From Tenebrio molitor (taxonomy: Eukaryota > Arthropoda > Insecta > Coleoptera > Tenebrionidae): a stretch of 64,000 bases of DNA. Made by a program: the position numbers and the translations under genes. The stretch is from contig NC_091050.1 of the NCBI RefSeq assembly GCF_963966145.1, positions 25,172,001 through 25,236,000 of the forward strand. The letters are read 5' to 3'. Numbering within the stretch: the first letter of the stretch is position 1; every line of letters starts with the position of its first letter. Under the pieces are notes generated by a model, which worked only from the letters and a program-made list of their open reading frames with translations, did not search any database and was not told the DNA's origin. Shown piece after piece: positions 11,090 through 21,795 of this stretch.

Positions 11090-11699
11090 CATCGAAGTTG
11101 CTCAAAATGCCGGCCATCGTTTGCAATGCAAGCTTCAGTACGATGTCCAAGAAAACCGAATCGAGATTCAGAATTTACAAATTGTCAGAATTGACAAAAT
11201 GTCAAAAAAAAATACAATTAATGTCATACAACATGATGATAGGTTATGATATTTACGACTGTTTTACAATGGAGCATTTTCGATTGCGTCAAAGAATGAC
11301 CTTGACGACTAAAATGTATTGCTCGCGACTGTACCACATTTTTCGTCCAATTGCTAGGGGAATTTCCTCGACTAATTCGGGCAAAACTTCGTTTAAAAAC
11401 ATAAAACATTTAGACGGCGAGGTAAAACATAGCTACCTGCGAGGTGATTTTCAACAATCCCAACCCCCACCTTAATTAAAATGACTCCTAGAAATGTCGC
11501 GCTTGGATTTCGTCAGGAATGTTTTCTTCTGCAACTAAAATGCAATCTTCTCGTTAGCGGTCAAGATCACGCTTATTTATTTCGAAACCCCCGAAATCGC
11601 GAAGATGCTGCAAAGGTTCGTGCATTGGGAAGTATCCTTTGAGACAACCTTTCACCGTAGATTTGCCGTGCAAGCTCTGAGTGTCCACGTGCTTCGCTA
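11090..11699 (-). pseudogene. Second mariner-like transposase relic
   Basis: Minus strand from 11699: SEARGHSELARQIYGERL followed by ILPNARTFAA, the DUF4817-type HTH pattern (gearGnsr-AarlYgeRFP...lPn-rTF). Near 11340-11410 a frame reads LVEEIPLAIGRKMWYS. This corresponds to the segment just before the second catalytic Asp (eeiPLxiRrxMwyqhDG), and the DG itself is lost. Near 11090-11150 it ends ACIANDGRHFEQLRC, the usual C-terminal signature (C-x-x-x-GGHFEhLL). The order N-term, core, C-term is kept but much is deleted. It is different in sequence from the relic at 9775-10770, so it likely came in as a nested insertion. Confidence 0.65.
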
Positions 11700-12564
11700 T
11701 AGATCAAAAACCATATCAGTTTTCTCCAGGTTGGTGAAAGACATTTGTGATTTAAATTGAGGTTAAGATTGGTGTTTTTGTCAAAGTGACCTTTTTACCG
11801 CGAATTTGGGCTTTTAAAAAGTTAGGTTATGGGTCAGGTCACTTGTTTCTACAATTTTGTACTTTTCCATTACGTTTCCATTATCTCCATGAGTAATTTC
11901 TTTTATTTTGTTGAAAACCTTTAACATGAGCTGCTTCGTCTGTTTGCTTACGAGTATTGATGGCCTACTCCGTTTTGGAAATTCATTCATTTTGGCAACG
12001 ACAATAATATGACAATTTAAATCTTCACCACCTGTCTACTAATTTTTATTTATTTTGTAAAAAAATCTAACAGCTAGTTCGTCATTACAAAAATGAATTT
12101 ACTCTAGGCTATAGGAATTTACTTCATTGGAAAAGCGCATATTTGACAACACTTTCACTACTTGTCAAGTTAATTTAACAATACTGACATTTTAGCAATA
12201 TCGTAGCAGCAAACAATGCATTACTTTTCTCCCAGTGGTTACGATTGTTACATTTACATAGAATTTAGTCTGTCCCAGAAATCATAGTAGTTTTTAATTT
12301 TTCTGTAATTCATTTAGTACACATTAAAATAAGTCATATATTTTTAAGCAAACATGTTTCCAAATTAGGTCCTGAATCTTGTCTTAAAATTATACTGGTT
12401 CATTGTGGGACACCTGTATAGTATTTAACAAAGTGAGGTGACAATATAAACCATATATTTTTTTTTATATTTCTTCCGAATATAAAACCCAATATTGCCA
12501 GACTTTATGATTAAGAACACTAAGAAAATTATAAACACTCTTACTTAGGTATATAAAAATAGTT

Positions 12565-12732
12565 AGGGTCAGTTTATAGAAAGAGAATTAAATATATATT
12601 TAATTCGAATTAACTTTTAATGCGCAATTAACCCATGAATCCGAAACTTCGATTGGTTCAATCTGATCATGTGTTCAGTTAATCTGGCATTTGATTACTA
12701 TTCACTTAATTTCACTTCTGTAAACTGGCCCT
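12565..12732. repeat. Foldback MITE (agggtcagttta type)
   Basis: The left end agggtcagtttatagaaag and right end ttctgtaaactggccct are inverted, and pairing continues through gaattaa and ttaattt. About 168 bases and non-coding. Confidence 0.7.
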
Positions 12733-12781
12733 TGGTGTTCTCAATTGTGAAAGCTGTGTATAGTTGAGACCACACGTGACA

Positions 12782-12932
12782 TATATCCGGTGTTTTTTTT
12801 TTTTATTTCACCTCAAATTTGGTCTTGAAAAGTCAATTGTGAACGCACCATTCGTGTAAAAATTTAAGATTTAAACACAATAGACTCTTCAACGCCAACT
12901 TTGAGGTGAAATTAAAAAAAAAACACCAGATA
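12782..12932. mobile_element. MITE family E, copy 2 (shortened)
   Basis: Ends tatatccggtgttttt and aaaacaccagata. The subterminal gaaaagtcaattgtgaacgcaccattcg and gactcttcaacgccaacttt match the family at 4936 and 60741. The central block present in the other copies is missing. Confidence 0.75.
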
Positions 12933-13498
12933 CAAGCTAAATTAACAAATTTGGGTAGCTAATTTAGTGAGAGACAATGTGTCACTGAAACGCTAAGAAT
13001 GGAATGGTGTAATTATAAGGGTGTCTAAAACATATTTGTTGCTTTTATAGGTTTATGACGACCACTAATATAAATTTTAATTCGTTCTGATCAATTGTTT
13101 AAATCCATCGTTCCAAAAACTATTTCATACTACTCCCGATTCCTCACCTGTACTCGGTTTTAAAATATCGTCCTTGTAGAAAATATGCCATTGACCGAAA
13201 GAAATGATAATCAGGAAAAACAAGATCTGGACAATATGTTAGGTGGGAGCTCTACTTTGTACTTTTTAGGTCAGTTTTTGTTGACCTATAGCTTCTCTTT
13301 TTTCTGGGTTGTCATAAAGAATCATTTATTATCATCATTTCCGTTGCACTTTAAGAATGTATCGCCATTCGGTTTGACAATCACCTGACTACGAGTCTTT
13401 CGTCCATTTGAGATGTTAAGTTGTGAAGAGCCTGTGTGAAACTTTTACCCATCTTCCCAAACATGCGAAAGTGGTTTTGATTAGTAAATATGCGTATA

Positions 13499-13740
13499 CA
13501 GTCTGGTGATAAAGTAAGGAACAATATTTATAATAGCGTTATCTGATATTTTTAAGAAAATCGCTCGGACAGGTCGATTTTATTTCGAAAAATGCCAATT
13601 AACGTCATTGGTTTTTGCGCAATGACGTCATCACCAATTTTTTTAAATGACAACCCCTACTTTTTTCTTTTCTTTCTCATTGACCTTCCTACTAACTAAA
13701 CGATGAGTGAAAAAAATGGTTACCTTATACCGGGTGAGTG
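13499..13740. repeat. One arm of a Tc1/mariner-type element
   Basis: Starts CAGTCTGGTGATAAAGTAAG after TA. It then follows the complement of 40560-40666 (aatagcgttat, gaaaatcgct, gacaggtcgattttatttcg). It also shares the gacgtcatcacca and tttaaatgacaacccctac block with 49055-49669. A matching right arm was not found. The transposase relic at 14086 may belong to the same insertion. Confidence 0.55.
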
Positions 13741-14085
13741 ACGAAAAACCTTTGATGCTGTATCTTGCTTATTTTTTATCCAATTTGAATAAATGGCACA
13801 TCATTAAATAAAAACAATTCTTGCCTCCAGTTTTTGACAGATGAACATCAACTTCCTTTTTTCAAATATATAGCACTGTATATTTTTTTAATTCTGTATT
13901 GCAGAGATTTGTTTTCTGAATATAAAAATGCAAAGAACTATACCCATTCATTAAACAAAAGTCAAGAAATTAAAGAGTAAATATACAAAATTTAAAAATG
14001 AAGTGACCAAAATAAACAAGAGAAAAGTTTGTTCTAAATGTTCTAAATATAAAATAATAATAATAATTATGTTGTGGAAAAAAAA

Positions 14086-14420
14086 TTCCAAAGACGATTT
14101 AGTGTTAACGTGTGGTGTGGCATTTTTGGAGATAGATTGGACAAGTGGGTTCCTTTTTTATTGATAGCAGTCTTAATCAAACAAAATATCACATTATTAT
14201 TTATTATCAAACGAAATAAGCAACCTTCTGAATGAGATGCCATTAGCAGTATTGAACAGAGTCGTGTTTCATCAGAATGGCGCCATACCACATAATGCAC
14301 GCATTAATTTTGTATTTTAAATCATTTAAATCATTTTGGTGATCGATGAATGGGTACTCACGAACCTATTCCATAGCCCACTAGATCCCCAGACTTAGAT
14401 TACTTGATTTTTGATTTTCA
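14086..14420 (+). pseudogene. Mariner-like transposase relic, catalytic core
   Basis: Plus strand, with frameshifts. FQRRFSVNVWCGIFGDRL (family: fsvNVWaGIigdrliGPf) is followed at about 14210-14290 by NEMPLAVLNRVVFHQNGAIP and HNARI. This is the segment around the second catalytic residue, which usually reads fqhDGAPpHxAr; the Asp is Asn here. HFGDR and MGTHEPIP then lead to TRSPDLDY near 14395, around the third catalytic residue. Nearly all blocks are in order, so this is one decayed gene. The Asp-to-Asn change and several stops make it inactive. N-terminal HTH and C-terminal parts were not recognised, and terminal repeats could not be assigned with confidence. Confidence 0.7.
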
Positions 14421-15072
14421 ATTTTTTTCAATTAAAATAAATTTTTTGTTCTTTCTTTTAATGTACGGATATTCAGAAGAACAAATAAAAAAAATACAGT
14501 GTAATTTGAAAAAACAAAATTGGCTATCGTTTGTCAAAAAATTTAGTTGTCATCTGTGCCGTAACCGTAGCAACGGTAGCAAAAATAACGGCCTCGGTCT
14601 GATAATTTTGAATAACGGCCTAGTCTGTTATGGGTATCATATCAATCAAGCATTGAGTACTGATAAATCCTAATAACAGTATGGTATAAAGAAAATTATA
14701 ATATCAATATCCCTAACTTTTTTCAATCAGTTTATGTGTTAAAAAAAGAAAAATTGTTGCCAAGCGGCCTAGTGCTTGCTTCCGTTAACGTACCTATGTC
14801 TTAGTTTAATCAGCTCTCAAAGTTTTAAGAAATAAGAAATTACAATAGTTAAAAAATTAAGGAAAAAATATAAAATTAATCGAAAACTTCAATTGAGAAA
14901 ATCACTGCCTGCTTGACCACAAATTTATTAGAAAACTCCTTATCAAACACGTGGTTCCAAAATTTTGATCATTAACATCCAACAAACATTTTTTGAAAAA
15001 CATGAATTTTAAACAAAAAGTGATAATAGTTGTTATCGTTTCAGTTGAAAAAATTGATGAACATTCAATGTA
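14421..15072. other. AT-rich sequence, no gene recognised
   Basis: A TTG-started frame at 14404-14673 overlaps the end of the relic before it but has no recognisable motif. The rest is low-complexity A and T. Confidence 0.4.
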
Positions 15073-15379
15073 TACAGGGTGTAAACTTTAATTGGAATAA
15101 AATTCATAACTTGGAAATAGGCGATTTTTGTAAAAAATACCGAAACAGGTCAATTTCTATTTTTCCTTGCCCACATTATGACGCATATGGTTTTTGCATG
15201 TCTGCTCCCGGAAGTGCGCAACCACCCCCAACTTTTTTTTTCAAACGTAAAGGTATATCAAGTGACACCTCGTTTGAAAGGCCAATTTGTAAGAAATACA
15301 ACGCACTATTTGTTTCTTGAACATTTTCAAAGCCTACGTGCTAAAAAATAAAAACCACTTCTATAAGTTCAACACTATT

Positions 15380-15500
15380 TAATGCAACAAATGTTCAAAA
15401 TGGGCACCGTTTCTCTCTTGGCAAATTACAAATCGATAGTAACATGCATCCCTTAGGTTTTGTAACATTTCCGGTGTGATTTGGCTAATTTTATGGTTCA
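15380..15500 (-). pseudogene. Transposase C-terminus, left arm copy
   Basis: On the minus strand the left arm reads SQITPEMLQNLRDACYYRFV then ICQERNGAHFEHLLH and a stop. This is the classic end of DUF4817-family mariner transposases (ITPEmLxNvrxsf...C-x-x-x-GgHFEHLL). Only about 40 residues of the gene are present. The frame ends inside the element and is followed outward by untranslated sequence and the TIR. Confidence 0.75.
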
Positions 15501-15539
15501 TGCCTAATACGTCCTCAATATTCTTCGGTTTTAGGCATG

Positions 15540-15654
15540 AAGTTAGGCAAATCACACTGGAAATTTTATCAAACGTAAGGGATGCATGGGATTACTATCG
15601 ATTTGTAATTTGCCAAGAGAGAAATGGTGGCCATTTTGAACATTTTTTGCATTA
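15540..15654 (+). pseudogene. Transposase C-terminus, right arm copy
   Basis: The mirror copy of the left arm: QITLEILSNVRDAWDYYRFV then ICQERNGGHFEHFLH and a stop at 15652-15654. It preserves the family's GGHFEH signature better than the left copy. The two copies have since diverged by substitutions. Confidence 0.75.
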
Positions 15655-15963
15655 AATGATGTTAAACTTATAAAATTGGTTTTTATTTTTAGCACGTAGG
15701 CTTTGAAAATATCTAGGAAACAAATAGTGCGTTGTATTCCTTGCGAAGTGGTATTTCAAACGAGGTGTCACTTAACATATCCTTCCATTAGAAAAAAAAA
15801 ATTGGGGGTGGTTGCGCACTTCCGGGAGCAGATATGCAAAAACCATATGCGTCAAAATGTGGGCAAGGAAAAATAAAAATCGACCCGTTTCGGGATTTTT
15901 TACAAAAATTGCCTATTTCCAAGTTATGAATTTTAAAATTCCAGTTAAAGTTTCTAACCTGTA

Positions 15964-18160
15964 TATTAAAGAAACCCAGTAAATTTTATTCTTAATTGTG
16001 AATAATTTTTTGATGAGAAATTCCTCGGATTTCCGAATTGACCCCGGCATCCATTTTGGGTCGAATCTCCCCAACTATTAGAAAAGTTATGTTTCCTATA
16101 CTTGAGTTTTTTATCGAATATCTTTAAAAAGGGATCAATGGAGCTATCCATTCATAATGCAATAAGACTTCAGAGCTGACGATTTTTTCAAGCGGAAATA
16201 ATAACTTATCATCAGTTTTTGTTCGCAATGTACCTGATCTACAAAAAGGTTTCTGTTAGGTTTTTAATCCATTCTTCATCTTAACTTATTTTATTACAGA
16301 TAGCGAAAGATTTCTGCGCCGTTGGGCGTGCTAAATATTGTCTTTTTTTAAGCTCATATAAGAACTATTTGTAACTAAAATGTTTTGTTATCATATTTCG
16401 ATAAATCAGTGTACCTATTTAGTAATATTTTCTGTTAAAATATATGTCTTTAAGAAAAAAAATGCAACTAGTGAATTATTCAGATTGCTATTCGGACTTC
16501 TTAAAGATACAAAAATAGTTCTTTATCCAACGCCTGCCACTTATAGAGTCATACTCATAACATAATTGTACTCATTTCAGACTAGTAAAGTGATTATAAA
16601 CTTATAAATCATAACTCACATGTGAATTATTTACATACAGTCAATCGTGTGTTATTATAACTCATAACTATAACTCACGTGTGAATTATAACTGTAAGTT
16701 ACCATTTAGTTACATTTACATTTATTTACAATTGTTAGATACAATTTTGTATAACACAACATAACACACTCTTACTATAAACAACTATTATTCTATGTAT
16801 CATTTTTCATTCATTGTTATTTATGTACTATTTAATTTTTAATAGAAGTTTTAATGTAAGTATTCATACATACATAATCTAAAATAGTTAATTTATTTAA
16901 ATCGGCACTAAAATATTTGTAAAAGTCATATTTTTGCGTAAACTATGAACCCTACAATACGTTTTACGTTTTCAGGGTGATTATAAATGTATAATTTTGT
17001 ATTAATCACTGAATACCCAACTTATAATTTTTGCTGATTAGCTGAAAATGAATAAAACGTTGTGATTGTGAAATAAACTGCCAATTGTTTGTCTATTTGT
17101 TTGTTGTTTAATAATCTTTTTGCAAATCCAATTTATGTTGTGCACACAAACATTACTCTTTTATGAGTTACAAATGATAGAACCGGTGGTGTTATATTAA
17201 CAATAAAAAAAATGTGTTGATATCAATTTCTGTAAATTATTATTTATGTTAAAATGAAATGTGTAATAGATGCGAGAGCAATATATTTTGTATGGGTATT
17301 TATTTTTCATTTTATATCACCGTTTGTGACTAATAAATTATTTCACTTATCATTATTTGATTTTTATCAAAAAATATAGTTAATTATTTTTAATTCAATT
17401 ACATAATTATACATAATTATATCTTTTCAGAAGAACTTAAAACTAATTTGACGTTTTAGCTTCAATAATAAGACAAGATTTTTTTTGTTAGAGCAGCTAA
17501 AGCAAATTGAGGGTAAATTATTAATTATTGAGTCAGAAATAAAAAATCAGATTTTCTTTATTTTCTGAATGAAAAAAGTGTTTGTTTTAAAAAAGCAACG
17601 TTTATATTGCAAATGGAAAATCGGTTTGGTCATTAAACATTTATTTTCTTTTGCTGTTCATACTCCCTAACAGAATAAGCATTTTAGGTGTGTAGTTTTT
17701 ACAACTGAAAGACAAAATTTGTAGTATTAAATAATTAAAAATTAAGAGAATTGTTTATTTTTAATAACCATTCTTGAATAATGTATGCGTTATGCATGGA
17801 AAATCATTTAAATATGTACATCTATTATCGAAAATCAATTGAAATGATTAGCGAAAACAACTTTCCTTAATGTCGGTCGCTCCAACATATTTTTGAGGAA
17901 AACAGAAAAGCGCAAGATGGAGCCATGTGTGTAAAAGTATCTATTTCAGCATATATATCAATAAAAGCTACAATTTCAGTATTTTTATGGCTCTGCAGAG
18001 ATGAGCAAATGTCAAGATCACATTATTTGTGTCGGACGCGTGACATAAAAAGAAACTTGCTCTCTACGATTTTCCTTCGATCAATTGAAACTTCACCTAC
18101 GTACTTATATTAAACAAACGGCCTTATACGTGTGTAAAACTAAGACAGAAACGTCGATAG
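15964..18160. other. AT-rich unique sequence
   Basis: No protein family, TIR pair or RNA gene was seen. Long runs of A and T dominate from 16.8 to 17.8 kb. The only notable local feature is the pair of E-box-like motifs listed separately. Confidence 0.5.
16611..16690. promoter_or_regulatory. Two near-identical E-box-centred motifs
   Basis: ataactcacatgtgaattat (16611-16630) and ataactcacgtgtgaattat (16670-16689) differ at one base. They are centred on CACATG and CACGTG. The spacing is 59 bases. They may be regulatory, or a local duplication. Confidence 0.3.
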
Positions 18161-18163
18161 TCA

Positions 18164-18421
18164 TTGTTTTTGGGAAATCTCTTCTTTTTATTACTTCTGC
18201 TTGCCATTGTCGCAATAAAAGATTCATCTGCCCTCGAAATAATTATTCCAAGCAGGTGCACCGCCGAAATACGAACTACTATAATACAAACAAAGACTAA
18301 TTTTCCCATCAGTTGTTTTATTAAAACGGTTAATAATGAGACTTTGCTGAATTCGGCACACCTGGACGGCATACCGAGTGGTTTATATCGTGGTCACAAA
18401 TACTCAAGACCCGGTGATTAA
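18164..18421 (+). CDS. Open frame with signal-peptide-like start; unidentified
   Basis: Seen: an 85-codon frame that begins at TTG immediately after an in-frame TAG, so there is no ATG. The first 23 residues are strongly hydrophobic (FFLLLLLAIVAI) and end DSSA, resembling a signal peptide with a cleavage site. The rest has two cysteines, one possible N-glycosylation site (NNET), and ends GHKYSRPGD before a stop. Local G+C rises over 18340-18560. If real, the start would have to come from an upstream exon joined at the tag preceding 18161, but that acceptor lacks a pyrimidine tract. I recognise no family. It could be a chance frame. Confidence 0.2.
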   Translation: MFLGNLFFLLLLLAIVAIKDSSALEIIIPSRCTAEIRTTIIQTKTNFPISCFIKTVNNETLLNSAHLDGIPSGLYRGHKYSRPGD

Positions 18422-19373
18422 CGACTCGACCTGCAGTTCAGTATGATGACAGGATCCTCTCGGTTGTCTTGATTTAGTGCGACGCTAACTCACCCGCCGC
18501 GTATCCTGTTATCTCCTGAAAAGCGCAGAGACTTCACACTTCAGGCGGTTGATAAGCTTACGGAAGCTGTAAACGAAATAATATCACTGTTATTGAAAGC
18601 ACCACTAATCTCTATAGGATTTCTTAAGGCTAAATTTATACTCATTACACGTTTGGGTAAAGCTTTTAGACAGATTTTACCAAATAATTTGTTTGTCACT
18701 TAATCATCAAGAATAAAAATAATAATACGATACAAATAATTTTTCAACTTGTTATTGAATTATAATAAAAAATTATTTCCAAAAAAGTTCAAACAAGCTT
18801 CTCTAATCAAATTAAACTAAAGACTGTAGATGACATTTTCAACAGGTTTGGTAAAATTACAGCTACAAGAATTATACAGGGTTATTATAAATGATTGATG
18901 TCAAAGCAAAAAAATTTTGCCGCTTTCATGTGAACTGTTAATTTTTCTTGCTGTCACTGTCATTTTTTAGGTAAAAAAGTTCAATGATGAGAATTTTATT
19001 TTTTTTTTTTTAATTAATCAATTTATTTTGTACCTACAGAATAATCAAACAAGCTCGCTAGTAATTGGCTGTTGTTCTTATATTCATTGGTTCTTTGACA
19101 CGCGCATTAAATTCTCACCTAAATGTTGAATAAAAAATAATACTCGTATTAACAAAATACTTAAATTCATGCATCTCCTATCTTGGATTTTGTTAAAACT
19201 TCTAAGTAACAATATTTTAGTTATATCAGTCAGTCATGATCAACATTTGCTTAAAAATGAGTGGTTACACTTGAACTAAAGATTGAGCAATAAGCTGATA
19301 AGCCAATGAAATGAACCATCAAGTATACTTAACAATTGCAGGCTTATCCTGAAATCAATCTTATATAGCTATT
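18422..19373. other. Unique AT-rich sequence; lone mariner-like end
   Basis: TA-CAGGGTTATTATAAATGATT at about 18875 looks like a Tc1/mariner terminus, but no inverted partner was found within several hundred bases. Otherwise nothing recognised. 18430-18560 is somewhat GC-richer. Confidence 0.4.
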
Positions 19374-19700
19374 TATGCACCAAGGGCGTTACAACGATGA
19401 TTACGCCCGGAGAACGATGAATCCAGCTCGAGGGCTTTAGCCCGAGAGATGGATATCGTTCGATGGGCGTAATCATTCGGTGACGCCGTGGTGCATACAA
19501 GATTTTATTTTTCACTATACGTGTTCTTTAAAAAAAAAAAAATGGCATCTTTCCAATTATGAATTGATGAGGGCGTTATGAATTCATTACGCCCGCTTAT
19601 TCTTATTACGCCCTGTTTTATTCCCCGGTTGTTATGGACATGTTTACGTATTTCGTATCCTAGGAGTTATCATGCAATTATACTAAAGTGAAAAATAAAT
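19374..19700. repeat. Foldback element with GC-rich hairpin
   Basis: tatgcaccaagggcgttac and gtgacgccgtggtgcata (19374-19497) pair, with an inner stem gattacgccc and gggcgtaatc and an apex gctcgagggctttagcccgag. A second, weaker inverted pair follows: ttttatttttcactata (19503) with tactaaagtgaaaaataaa (19681). Together these suggest one composite foldback of about 0.33 kb. Confidence 0.65.
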
Positions 19701-21320
19701 ATTATTATTCTATTTTTTCAGAAATTATAAAAAGAAGATAACCATTATCTTCCTTGAACAAATGGCATTATCTCTAAGTATTGCATAAACAATGTAAAAC
19801 AATGTTATTGTCGTTGTTTCTGATGATTGTGAAATAGATTTAATTGGACCAAAATTTTATTATTATATGCATTCATCACGTAAATAAATATTTCGATTTA
19901 AATTGCATACAAATTGCTACATTTAAAATGCTTAGTGCAACGTATCTTTCTTTATTCATTCGTTAAATGAAATAAAAGTGGAAGTAGTTAAAATATAAGT
20001 AGATTCAATTTCGGCACAAAGTTGCCAAACATGACAACGTTATTTTAAACTATAGTTGTAAATATTATTTACTGGTGTTTTATTTTCTTTAAGAACGTTT
20101 ATTGCCATTTCCTGTCTTTGCTAATATATTTATTGCCCATTTAGTTAAAGTCACATAAACTTGACTCGTATCAGTTAATTTATCATTTAAAAACTATTAC
20201 ACGCAACTGACTGCTCGTTTACGACTGAAAAAAAAAGAATATTTAAGTAAAAACAATGTATTGCTTGCATGAACAAAGATAAAGACCAATTTATTTATCC
20301 TTGATTTGTTATTGAAGTATAACAACGTTCTTACCTTCGCGCTAGTGTTTGCTTGAAAAACAGGGTAGGTGGTAACTTTTAACGTGTCTAACAGAACACA
20401 TACCTAATAGGAGTGATGATATAAATTCCGTGCGTGGTAATATACTTACCTATTTTAAAACAACGTATTTTGGTAAAATGATTGATGTTTTGCCTACGAT
20501 TGTTATCCTAAAATAGATATGTACTAGGCACTTCTTATAATTAACCCTTCAGTTGTAGTCAAAATATGAGAAAGTTTTCTAAATTTATGGTAAACAGCAT
20601 TTTGCAATAAACATAAATCTTCTCCCGAGACAACTCTAAATTTGTAACCAATTTTTATGCTAGTACACAATTTATTGAATAGTAACGAATTTGTTTAATT
20701 TTAGTTGCTTAGTAATCTTTTAATAGTTCTCTGGGCTGGTAAACATTTGGTGCGGTTTTTTTTATTCAAGTAAACAATATTTCTGATGTTCAATTCATCA
20801 ATAACTTTTCTGACGTAATCTGCATATAAAACTGATGTCCGATGAAAACAGAACATGTCGCCGAACAATGAAGGACATCCACCTCTTTTTAACAAGTTCT
20901 TATAAGAATGGTTTTAGGCACCCTGAATGGAAACGATAATTTTACGTACTCGCAAGCGGACGAAAAGTAACTCTTTTTCGGACCCACTTTTTCGGACGCT
21001 GACCGTGGCGTCATCTGTAGGTCTGTTTCGTAAGTTAAAACAACGAAACCGACAAAACCGATAATTATTGTCCTGTCCCATAAATTATGTAAATAAGTAA
21101 TCATATTGCAAATAGTAAATTTCTCGTTTAGTTGGCAAGCTGTTAAAAAATATTATAAAAAAAAATCTGAATATGTATTAATAAATGTATCTATTCGAAA
21201 AACGTCGACACAAAATAAACTTCTAATTTTTCCAATGATGTTCTTGCTTTGTAGTTTATAAGATCGCCCAAAAAATTTAATCTGATAATCTGCACCTCTG
21301 CCAAAAAGTGCCTGTTTTCA
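19701..21320. other. Unique AT-rich sequence, no gene recognised
   Basis: Minus-strand frames at 20701-20895 and 20889-21104 have no recognisable motif. 20935-21060 contains repeated cggac-type words (gcggacgaaaagtaac, ttttcggacccactttttcg) that may be a TE scrap I cannot name. Confidence 0.35.
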
Positions 21321-21352
21321 AGACTCGGACTCGGACTCGGACTCGGACTCGA
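21321..21352. repeat. (ACTCGG)n microsatellite
   Basis: About five tandem copies of the hexamer ACTCGG. Its minus strand encodes alternating Ser-Glu. The preceding tttcaagactcgg is also found in the hairpin at 2001-2107. Confidence 0.9.
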
Positions 21353-21674
21353 ACGAAAACGATGCCTTGATACACAAATAACTACATATTTTGTATAAAA
21401 CTGCTTCCAGTAATGAAAGAATCTGACATATTACCTTCTTATTAACATTCCATAACAACTTTTTTAATGATCTCTTAGATTTAAGAGTTGTTAGCGCAAC
21501 ACACACGTAATGAAGAACGAACATTTAGCTGAGATTTTATTTTGACGAGAAGTTTTTACTCTTAACTCTAATCTTCCTGACATGAAGATTGTTTTTTTTG
21601 CTATAACTTTTTTGATAAGTCGTATTTAGTGGCTCTTTTATATTTGAGATTATATTATATTTTAACTAATCCCG

Positions 21675-21795
21675 TGGGATAAATGATAGTTATCCCACTA
21701 ATTTTGAGTGGGATAAGAACTTCGTTATCGCACGCATTTTCATTACCTCACTCAGTGGGATAAGTAAATTCTTATCCCACTGAGTGCGGTAATGA
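21675..21795. repeat. Cluster of GTGGGATAA inverted repeats
   Basis: Five occurrences of gtgggataa or its complement alternate in orientation (for example ttatcccactaattttgag, gtgggataagaac, cagtgggataag, cttatcccactgag). Several stem pairings are possible, including a larger stem containing cgttatcgcac and gtgcggtaat. This is a foldback-type repeat. Confidence 0.7.

Larger units (their letters stand above)
9081..12416. mobile_element. Large decayed mariner-like element
   Basis: The left end CAGGTGTCGCAGAATGAACC and the right end (complement of ggttcattgtgggacacctg) are inverted copies over about 90 bases. They share taattt-aagacaagattc and gcttaaaaatatatg. TA flanks both ends (9079-9080 and 12417-12418). 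At about 3.3 kb it is longer than a simple mariner and contains two distinct minus-strand transposase relics. One probably belongs to a nested element whose ends I could not place. The terminus resembles that of the 28278-28694 MITE. Confidence 0.85.
15075..15961. mobile_element. Near-perfect palindromic element built from a transposase 3' end
   Basis: CAGGGTGTAAACTTTAATTG at the left is mirrored at the right (complement of ccagttaaagtttctaacctg), with TA at 15073-15074 and 15962-15963. The inversion continues for about 435 bases on each side with only scattered mismatches. The centre is near 15515-15530, where each arm contains the catgcctaa or ttaggcatg motif. Both arms encode the same transposase C-terminus pointing outward. 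Confidence 0.9.

Noticed and set aside
18875..18910. Mariner-like terminus CAGGGTTATTATAAATGATT after TA
   Set aside because: No inverted partner was found downstream within the expected distance, so no element was called.
20935..21060. cggac-rich block (gcggacgaaaagtaac...)
   Set aside because: Suggestive of an unnamed repeat, but no second copy or inverted partner in this window.
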